A stretch of DNA of 22,487 nucleotides from assembly GCA_945874095.1 (NCBI GenBank), contig CAMCFM010000012.1, positions 1 through 22,487 of the forward strand, given 5' to 3'. The DNA comes from Candidatus Kuenenia stuttgartensis (GTDB lineage: Bacteria; Planctomycetota; Planctomycetia; Isosphaerales; Isosphaeraceae). Position 1 is the stretch's first letter. Every line of letters begins with the position of its first letter. Below, one piece after another: positions 16,885 to 22,487 of this stretch. A model generated the notes under the pieces. It searched no databases. It saw only the letters and a program-made list of their open reading frames with translations, and was not told the origin of the DNA. A program made the translations under genes and the position numbers.

Positions 16885-16923
16885 AGACAAATCCAATTTC
16901 GAGCGGACTGAAGCGATTTGTCT
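16885..16923. promoter_or_regulatory. Inverted repeat upstream of the hydroxybutyrate operon (possible operator)
   Basis: AGACAAATC (16885-16893) and its perfect complement GATTTGTCT (16915-16923), separated by 21 nt. The half-site centres are 30 bp apart, close to three helical turns. It lies 49 nt upstream of the first ATG of the operon, in a 129-bp gap that also holds a TTGACA at 16853-16858 (no good -10 at 17 nt). It could be a dimer or tetramer operator or an mRNA-leader hairpin. Confidence 0.4.
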
Positions 16924-16972
16924 CTCAACCTGCACTTCACTCTCCCCATCAGAATAAAAGATCTGGATTAAA

Positions 16973-17725
16973 ATGATTGGTATTGATCTGGCTGGAAAAA
17001 CCTCCATCATCACAGGTGCATCTCAGGGGCTTGGTCTAGCGACTGCAACTGCCTTGCATCGAGCTGGGGCAAATGTTGTGATCAATTATTTTCCTGACCC
17101 GAACGGAATCCATGCCGCTCAGGCAGAACACCTGGTTGCATTATTGGGCGAGCGGGCGATAGCAGTTCCCGCCGATATTCGGAACGACGAACAAGTTGCA
17201 TTATTGGTCGAATCCGCCGTGAAGTCGTTCGGATCGCTTGATATCCTGATCAATAACGCGGCTGTTCTGCGTGACAAAACGATGAAAAAAATGCAGATGG
17301 ACGACTGGGAAGAAGTGATTGAGACCAACCTGACAGGCGTTTTTCGTATGTGTAAAGCTGCCGCACATGTGATGAATCACGGAGGCCGGATCGTGAACAT
17401 GGCTTCCATCAGCGCTGTGATCGGTTTTTTTGGGCAGGCAAACTACTCCGCATCAAAAGCGGGAGTGATTGGCTTGACCAAGGTTTTGAGCCGCGAACTA
17501 GCAAGTCGTCAAATCACGGTGAATGCCGTTGCTCCGGGTGTTGTCCTCACAGAGATGGGTAAATCCATTCCCGAAACTGCACGCGAGCAAATGATGACTC
17601 AAATTCCATTGGGCCGTTTTGGTGCGCCGGAAGACATTGCAAATGCCATTTTATTCCTGTGTAGTCCCTTGGCGGATTACATCACAGGACAGACATTGCA
17701 TGTCAACGGAGGCTGGATGGGATGA
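16973..17725 (+). CDS. Short-chain dehydrogenase/reductase, probable 3-hydroxybutyrate dehydrogenase (FabG/PhaB-like)
   Basis: 250 residues, classical SDR length. NAD(P)-binding TGASQGLG (14-21), structural NNAA (94-97), and the catalytic set Ser145, Tyr158 and Lys162 (YSASK) are all present; the C-terminus ends GQTLHVNGGW, typical of FabG-like enzymes. By sequence alone it could be 3-oxoacyl-ACP reductase, acetoacetyl-CoA reductase or D-3-hydroxybutyrate dehydrogenase. The context favours the last: it is the first gene of an operon with a CoA-transferase, a thiolase and a GntP permease. Reaction inferred: (R)-3-hydroxybutyrate + NAD+ to acetoacetate. The stop overlaps the CoA-transferase ATG by 4 bp (17722-17725). 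GGA about 8 nt before the ATG is a weak ribosome binding site. Confidence 0.88.
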   Translation: MIGIDLAGKTSIITGASQGLGLATATALHRAGANVVINYFPDPNGIHAAQAEHLVALLGERAIAVPADIRNDEQVALLVESAVKSFGSLDILINNAAVLRDKTMKKMQMDDWEEVIETNLTGVFRMCKAAAHVMNHGGRIVNMASISAVIGFFGQANYSASKAGVIGLTKVLSRELASRQITVNAVAPGVVLTEMGKSIPETAREQMMTQIPLGRFGAPEDIANAILFLCSPLADYITGQTLHVNGGWMG

Positions 17726-19299
17726 GTTTCCCCAGGGATAGGAAGATCTGTACGGCCCGGCAAGCTGTTGAGGCCATTGCCGACGGCTCCACCGTGGTTT
17801 GCGGAGGCTTTGTCGGAGCCGCGCACCCCGAGGCTTTAACCAGCGCTCTTGAAAAGCGGTTTCTGGAAACGGCCAAACCCCGTAATTTGACACTGGTTTA
17901 TGCGGCAGGGCAAGGCGATGGCCGCTCGCGTGGACTGAATCATCTGGCGCATCAAGGGCTGGTGAAGCGCGTGATTGGAGGACACTGGGGGCTGATTCCA
18001 CAGCTTGGTAAAATGGCTGTCGGGAATCAGGTGGAAGCCTATAATCTGCCCCAGGGAGTGATTTGCCAACTCCTGAGAGATATCGCCGCCGGCCGACCAG
18101 GATGTATTACGCATGTAGGTCTTGGTACTTTTGCCGACCCTGAACAATCAGGCGGACGGCTTAATGCAATGACTGTCGAGCCGCTTGTGGAACGCATCCA
18201 GCTCGATGGCCGCACGTGGCTTTGGTACAAGTCGTTCCCTGTTCATGTCGGTTTCATTCGTGCCACGGCTGCCGATAGCAACGGCGGTTTGATTATGGAC
18301 GATGAAGCGATTCTGGGAGAGGTCCTGCCTATCGCGCAGGCTGTCCGCAATCAGGGAGGAATTGTAATCGCCCAGGTTCTCCGTTTACTGGATGGCCCTG
18401 CCCCGCCGCAATCCGTGCGAGTGCCCGGCATTTTGGTGGACCGCATTGTGGTGGCTCAGCCGCATGAACACGAGCAAACCTTTGCCGAAGCCTTCAATCC
18501 AGCCTATTCACAAGCACGTTCAGCAACCGATCCAGATACAATGGCACAGGTTCCCATGCCTTGGGATGAGCGATTTGTCATTGCAGCCCGGGCTTGCGAC
18601 GAGCTTGTGAACGGGGCCGTTGCGAATCTTGGGATTGGGATGCCTGAAGGAATTGCCAGAATTGCGGCTGAACGCGGGATCTTGAATCAATGCACACTGA
18701 CGTTGGAAAGTGGTCCAATTGGAGGAGTTCCAGCAGGCGGGCTGAGTTTTGGGGCGTCGCGATATCCCGAAGCCATTGTCGATCAACCTGCCCAATTCGA
18801 TTTTTATGATGGAGGAGGACTCGATTATGCAGCGCTTGGAGCCGCCCAGATTGATCAGTTTGGGAATGTCAATGTCTCAAAATTTGGAGACAGGCTGGCG
18901 GGTTTCGGTGGGTTTGTCAATATCGCCCAAAATGCAAAAACGCTCGTGTTTTGTGGGACTTTTACGACAGGCGGGCTAGTGGTTGAGCTTCACGAAGGCT
19001 TGCTGCGCGTTGTTCAGGAAGGTCGGGTCAGGAAGTTCGTTGAATCTGTCGAGCAAATTGGATTTGCAGCCGATCCCCGGTTTCGTCGAGCCAAACACGT
19101 ATACTATGTGACAGAGCGTGCTGTGTTCAGGCTTTGTGATGAAGGGCTTGAACTTATTGAGATTGCTCCAGGTATAAATGTCGAAAACGATATCCTTGCT
19201 CACATGAGTTTTCGCCCCATCATTCGCCACATTCAGCCCATGCCTGCCCATTGCTTTTCCCGAAGCATATCACCAGCCCAATCAGGATTCAGACATTGA
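17722..19299 (+). CDS. Acyl-CoA:carboxylate CoA-transferase (YdiF/Pct type, both halves fused)
   Basis: 525 residues, matching the fused class-I CoA-transferases (YdiF, propionate CoA-transferase) rather than the two-subunit AtoDA/SCOT form. The N-terminal half has GGFVGAAHPE (28-37) and the GHWG block (87-90). The C-terminal half carries the catalytic glutamate Glu329 in TLESGPIGGVPAGG, followed by GGGLDYAALGAAQID and NVNVSKFGDR. It moves CoA between acyl-CoA and a short carboxylic acid through a glutamyl-CoA intermediate. Here the likely job is acetoacetate + acyl-CoA to acetoacetyl-CoA, inferred from the neighbouring SDR and thiolase; propionate or acetate as substrates are alternatives. 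ATGA overlap with the SDR at its start and TTGA overlap with the thiolase at its end point to tight co-translation. Confidence 0.93.
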   Translation: MSFPRDRKICTARQAVEAIADGSTVVCGGFVGAAHPEALTSALEKRFLETAKPRNLTLVYAAGQGDGRSRGLNHLAHQGLVKRVIGGHWGLIPQLGKMAVGNQVEAYNLPQGVICQLLRDIAAGRPGCITHVGLGTFADPEQSGGRLNAMTVEPLVERIQLDGRTWLWYKSFPVHVGFIRATAADSNGGLIMDDEAILGEVLPIAQAVRNQGGIVIAQVLRLLDGPAPPQSVRVPGILVDRIVVAQPHEHEQTFAEAFNPAYSQARSATDPDTMAQVPMPWDERFVIAARACDELVNGAVANLGIGMPEGIARIAAERGILNQCTLTLESGPIGGVPAGGLSFGASRYPEAIVDQPAQFDFYDGGGLDYAALGAAQIDQFGNVNVSKFGDRLAGFGGFVNIAQNAKTLVFCGTFTTGGLVVELHEGLLRVVQEGRVRKFVESVEQIGFAADPRFRRAKHVYYVTERAVFRLCDEGLELIEIAPGINVENDILAHMSFRPIIRHIQPMPAHCFSRSISPAQSGFRH

Positions 19300-20471
19300 A
19301 ACGCATTGCAATCGTAGCCGCCCGCCGCACACCTCAAGGCCGTTTTCTGGGCGGGCTTGCCAGAATGACCGCTGTTGAACTGGCAACCACCGTCGGGAAC
19401 TCGATTTTAGAGGATCTCAATCATTCAAAAGAGTTAACGGATTCGATTGATCAAGTCATTCTGGGAAATGTTCTCAGCGCCGGGATGGGCATGAATCTGG
19501 CCAGACAGGTCGCCATTGGTTTAAATCTGCCAGTCACCACCAATGCATTTACAGTGAATATGATGTGTGCTTCCGGGATGAAAGCGATCATGCTTGGATG
19601 CGATGCCGTGCGTTTGGGAGCTGCGAGAATGGTACTCTGCGGTGGTACGGAATCCATGTCTCAGGCCCCTTATCTGCTGCCCAGGGTTAGGACAGGGTTG
19701 AAACTCGGCGATGCTACGCTGGTCGACTCCATTTTGAGGGACGGGCTGGTGGATGCGTTTGACCACAAGCATATGGGATTATCTGCAGAACGATTGGCCC
19801 GTGAATATAATGTGAGTCGTGAGGAGCAAGATTTATTTGCATTCAATTCACAGCAGTCTTACGCCAAAGCAAAGACGGATGGGGCTTTTATTGATGAGCT
19901 GGTAAGTATTGGAGGAATGACGTCTGACGAGCATCCAAGAGCTGATACCACCGTAGGATCGCTCTCAAAACTAGCTCCCGCTTTTGATCCTGCAGGAACG
20001 GTAACAGCCGGAAATGCATCAGGGCTGAACGATGGAGCCGCAATGGTGCTTGTCTGCGAAGAATCATTTGCAAACGAGAATGGTATGAGCATATTAGCAT
20101 TTGTAGATCAATATACTCTGGTTGGTTGTGATCCGGCACGGATGGGGCTTGGCCCGGTGTTTGCAACTCAGAAACTTTTGAATATGTCTGGCCTGGAGCT
20201 GAATCAGTTCGATACTGTTGAGCTGAATGAAGCGTTTGCGGCTCAGGCTCTAGCCTGTTTGCGGGAGTTGCCGGTAGAGCCTGAAAAGTTGAATCCGGAT
20301 GGCGGAGCAATTGCAATTGGGCACCCGATCGGTGCCACAGGTGCTCGGTTGGTGGTTCATCTATCGCATAGAATCGCTCAGTCCAGAACTCGTCGAGGGC
20401 TCGCAACACTGTGTGTGGGTGGTGGTATGGGAGCTGCCATGAGCTTGTTCAGTCCTCAGATGGAATCTTAA
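19296..20471 (+). CDS. Acetyl-CoA C-acetyltransferase (thiolase), EC 2.3.1.9
   Basis: 391 residues from a TTG at 19296-19298, the standard thiolase length; the product begins MKRIAIVAARRTPQGRFLGG as in the family. The TTG overlaps the CoA-transferase TGA (TTGA) and has AGGA (19284-19287) 8 nt upstream. A TTG at 19251 in the same frame would add 15 residues unlike any thiolase. Catalytic residues: Cys91 (MMCASGM), His343 (GHPIGATGAR) and Cys373 (CVGGGMG). NASGLNDGAA and ELNEAFAAQ are also present. In this operon it should cleave acetoacetyl-CoA with CoA to two acetyl-CoA; the reverse, condensing direction (PHB synthesis with the SDR as PhaB) is the alternative, but the permease and CoA-transferase argue for breakdown. 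Confidence 0.95.
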   Translation: MKRIAIVAARRTPQGRFLGGLARMTAVELATTVGNSILEDLNHSKELTDSIDQVILGNVLSAGMGMNLARQVAIGLNLPVTTNAFTVNMMCASGMKAIMLGCDAVRLGAARMVLCGGTESMSQAPYLLPRVRTGLKLGDATLVDSILRDGLVDAFDHKHMGLSAERLAREYNVSREEQDLFAFNSQQSYAKAKTDGAFIDELVSIGGMTSDEHPRADTTVGSLSKLAPAFDPAGTVTAGNASGLNDGAAMVLVCEESFANENGMSILAFVDQYTLVGCDPARMGLGPVFATQKLLNMSGLELNQFDTVELNEAFAAQALACLRELPVEPEKLNPDGGAIAIGHPIGATGARLVVHLSHRIAQSRTRRGLATLCVGGGMGAAMSLFSPQMES

Positions 20472-20490
20472 TGAAAGGAATCAATCAAAG

Positions 20491-21876
20491 ATGATTGGCG
20501 TGATCGGAATTCTGGCTTCGTTGCTGCTCTTAATGCTACTTGCATACCGAAATCACAGCGTCATTGTGATCGCCCCAGTCTGCGCCCTTATGGCGGTGGC
20601 AGTTGAAGGCGAATTGCCTCTGATGGCGACCTATACGCAAATTTTCATGGATAGTCTTGGCAAGTTCATCATTCGATATTTTCCATTGTTTCTGCTCGGC
20701 GCCATTTTTGGCAAACTTATGGAAGAGACGGGTAGTGCCGCTTCCATCGCTCATTGGATCGTACGCTGGGTTGGTGCCAGTCGAGCCATATTGGCACTGG
20801 TCCTGACATGCACGGTATTGACTTATGGCGGAGTTTCTTTATTTGTCGTAGTTTTTACCGTGTTTCCACTGGCCCTGGAATTGTTTCGTCAAGCGAACTT
20901 AACCACAAGGCTAATCCCCGGTTCGATCGCCCTCGGTTCATTTACCTACACGATGACGGCCTTGCCAGGATCAGTTCAAATTCAAAATCTGATTCCAATG
21001 CCATTCTTTAAAACCACCTCATATGCAGCGCCTGTCATGGGCTTGATATCGGCAGGAATCATGTTCGGTCTGGGTATGATTTGGCTGACTTTTCGAGGAA
21101 GACAGGCCACACGCTGGGGGGAGGGATTTCATTCGCAAACAGGCCATGGCTCTGCTCAGTTGGATATTCAATCCTTACCTGTCAGAATTCCATCTCTGAT
21201 TGTCGCTTTGTCTCCACTCATTTGCCTGTTCGTCTTGAATTTTATTTGTTCACAGATTGTGGTGCCGGGCTGGCAGGCGGATTATCTGGCGCAGAAACGA
21301 TTTGGAGAAACCGACTTAAAGAAGGTCCAAGGCGTCTGGTCAACAATACTTGCAATGGTTGGCGCGATCGTTTGTTTGCTGATAATCCATTGGAGACGTG
21401 CCAGCGATTTGACAGAAGTGATTTCAAAAGGGGCGCAAAGCTCTTTATTACCTGTCTTTAACGCAGCCTCTGAATTCGGATACGGCTCTACAGTTGCAGC
21501 ATTAGGCGGATTCTCATATGTGAAGCAGTGGATGGTTGGAATTGCTCCATCCCGGCCGTTGATTTCGGAGGCGATCAGCGTGAATGTGCTGGCCGGGATC
21601 ACAGGATCCGCTTCAGGCGGGCTGAGTATCGCACTCGAGGCGCTGGGACAAACGTGTTATGAGCGGGGCCTGGCATTGGGAGTCGATCCGGAATTAATGC
21701 ACCGGGTGGCCTCATTATCATGCGGGGGGCTGGACACATTGCCCCATAACGGAGCCGTGATCACGCTTCTGCTGATCTGTGGCCAAACGCATAAACAGTC
21801 GTATTGGGATATCGCCATGGTTTCGGTGGTCATACCCATATTTACAACGGCGGTGGTGATCTTATCCGCAAGCTGA
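20491..21876 (+). CDS. GntP-family permease, probable short-chain hydroxy/keto-acid (3-hydroxybutyrate) importer
   Basis: 461 residues, almost entirely hydrophobic, with about 12 membrane segments starting at residue 2 (GVIGILASLLLLMLL). It matches the GntP/gluconate symporter superfamily in length and in blocks such as FPLFLLGAIFGKLMEETGSA, LTYGGVSLFVVVFTVFPLAL and, near the end, GLDTLPHNGAVITLL. Family members couple H+ to uptake of gluconate, other sugar acids or short-chain carboxylates. Here it follows the thiolase by 19 nt with AAGGA 11 nt before its ATG, so the likely cargo is 3-hydroxybutyrate or acetoacetate (inference from context). It is the last gene of the operon; no terminator is visible after it. 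Confidence 0.9.
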   Translation: MIGVIGILASLLLLMLLAYRNHSVIVIAPVCALMAVAVEGELPLMATYTQIFMDSLGKFIIRYFPLFLLGAIFGKLMEETGSAASIAHWIVRWVGASRAILALVLTCTVLTYGGVSLFVVVFTVFPLALELFRQANLTTRLIPGSIALGSFTYTMTALPGSVQIQNLIPMPFFKTTSYAAPVMGLISAGIMFGLGMIWLTFRGRQATRWGEGFHSQTGHGSAQLDIQSLPVRIPSLIVALSPLICLFVLNFICSQIVVPGWQADYLAQKRFGETDLKKVQGVWSTILAMVGAIVCLLIIHWRRASDLTEVISKGAQSSLLPVFNAASEFGYGSTVAALGGFSYVKQWMVGIAPSRPLISEAISVNVLAGITGSASGGLSIALEALGQTCYERGLALGVDPELMHRVASLSCGGLDTLPHNGAVITLLLICGQTHKQSYWDIAMVSVVIPIFTTAVVILSAS

Positions 21877-22075
21877 ATAACGAAGTGCCGGTAGTCAGCT
21901 TCAGTCGGTGTCAAAACGAACTGAATCGAATTCTTCGTGTTTTCATGATGATCTGAAATGGCAATTCATGGGATGTGCCGTTATCATGATCTCTGTTGAA
22001 AGTATCGGGACGCAGTCATCCGGACCGACTTCGATCAAGCAAAACGGTTGCAATCCAGAACAGGTACCTGAGAAG

Positions 22076-22339
22076 ATGAAAATTGGATATGTCAGCGACG
22101 AACGCTTTGTGGCTCTGTGCGATGTCGTACTGGAATTCGAAAATAAATCCTGTGGGAGCTCGATTGAGATTCGTTCACGCGCATCTGGAGCCGTTCACGC
22201 AGACATCCCGCCAGGCGAATATCTGGTGACCTTTCAAAAGCCCGGTTATGGCTCAAAACGGGTTCATTTGACGATCACGGAAACATCGAAACCATATCAG
22301 TTTCGATTGTTGACAGATGGGCTGCTGGGATATGCCTAG
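22076..22339 (+). CDS. N-terminal piece of an N,N-dimethylformamidase-like protein, ended by an in-frame TAG
   Basis: 87 residues from the ATG at 22076 (MKIGYVSDERFVALCDVVLE) to TAG at 22337-22339. It is a carboxypeptidase-regulatory/PEGA-like beta domain: SRASGAVHADIPPGEYLV and FQKPGYGSKRVHLTI. As I recall, planctomycete proteins related to the N,N-dimethylformamidase large subunit begin with such a domain and then run on directly. Here the same frame continues after the TAG without another stop to the window end (see next entry), so this is more likely the front of a broken or read-through gene than a complete small protein. The frame extends upstream to a GTG at 21908, but those 56 residues look non-coding. 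The 199 bp before 22076 hold no other gene or clear promoter. Confidence covers the reading frame; naming is from memory of the family. Confidence 0.6.
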   Translation: MKIGYVSDERFVALCDVVLEFENKSCGSSIEIRSRASGAVHADIPPGEYLVTFQKPGYGSKRVHLTITETSKPYQFRLLTDGLLGYA

Positions 22340-22487
22340 CCGAAGTGGGTTCAGGCTGGCGAACAAAGCGAATTCAGGGTGCATTCGGTGGAAATGTACC
22401 ATCTTGATCTCTACCTTTATGGCCTGAAAAAAGAATTGGTTAAAAGCCTTGGATGGTACGATGAACATGGTCCAAGGGCGACCATGT
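22340..22487 (+). pseudogene. In-frame continuation of the N,N-dimethylformamidase-like gene after the TAG (runs off window)
   Basis: Directly after the TAG, the same frame reads PKWVQAGEQSEFRVHS, then YHLDLYLYGLKKELV and GWYDEHGPRATM, open to the last base. This resembles the region that follows the N-terminal domain in N,N-dimethylformamidase-like planctomycete proteins, where a Trp (TGG) before PKW would fit. TGG to TAG is a single G-to-A change. Possibilities are a true nonsense mutation (pseudogene), an assembly or sequencing error, or amber read-through. I have no evidence to choose, but a plain mutation or an error is the simplest. The rest of the gene lies beyond the window. Confidence 0.6.

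Noticed and set aside
17135..17207. 13-bp direct repeat GTTGCATTATTGG exactly 60 bp apart in the SDR gene
   Set aside because: Encodes VALL in two helices of the same fold; in-frame coincidence is the simplest explanation and there is no third copy.
21908..22075. GTG-started extension of the dimethylformamidase-like frame
   Set aside because: The 56 residues have mixed composition and resemble nothing in the family, and MKIGYVSDER at 22076 is a typical start.
1..22487. CRISPR arrays, tRNA or rRNA genes, insertion sequences, toxin-antitoxin or phage-defence genes
   Set aside because: Looked for on both strands; no repeat arrays, clover-leaf sequences, transposases or defence domains were recognised.

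Overview
The window (about 22.5 kb, roughly 50% G+C by eye) looks like the chromosome of a planctomycete. The evidence is a set of families that are typical of that phylum: a cytochrome c (PSCyt1-type) domain fused to WD40 repeats, large secreted proteins with PPC domains, a DUF1549/DUF1553 protein (PSCyt2/PSD1), a DUF1501 protein, a CPxC mini-membrane protein and an N,N-dimethylformamidase-like protein. No rRNA, tRNA, CRISPR array, insertion sequence or prophage was seen.

Layout. Positions 1-248 hold the end of a small secreted membrane protein. It converges on a minus-strand pair (362-4980): a PPC-domain protein followed by a cytochrome c/WD40 protein. Positions 5212-6804 encode ATP-dependent PEP carboxykinase, with its own terminator. 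An enolase-superfamily enzyme (6967-8082) and pyrF (minus, 8191-9114) follow and converge on a 12-bp hairpin. From 9507 to 16843 runs a plus-strand operon: a second PPC protein (paralogue of the first), the DUF1549/DUF1553 protein, the DUF1501 protein and a Tat-exported protein of unknown function. From 16973 to 21876 runs a four-gene operon: short-chain dehydrogenase, YdiF-type CoA-transferase, thiolase and GntP-family permease. The window ends in the first part of an N,N-dimethylformamidase-like gene that is interrupted by an in-frame TAG.

How the genes fit together. The operon at 16973-21876 reads as a 3-hydroxybutyrate/acetoacetate use pathway: uptake (GntP), oxidation to acetoacetate (SDR), activation to acetoacetyl-CoA (CoA-transferase) and cleavage to two acetyl-CoA (thiolase). 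The first three genes overlap by 4 bp at each junction. PEP carboxykinase would let the cell make sugars from such carbon, although it is not linked to the operon. The two PPC-headed blocks (2779-4980 with 362-2716, and 9507-16843) carry parts usually found together in planctomycete secreted-protein loci, here separated by about 4.5 kb of metabolic genes. Their role is not known; they look like envelope components with heme-binding and protein- or polysaccharide-binding modules.

The points most worth a second look are the in-frame amber codon at 22337-22339, the two-armed PPC/PSCyt/DUF locus, the Gfo/Idh-like but motif-degenerate Tat protein, and a perfect 9-bp inverted repeat upstream of the hydroxybutyrate operon.
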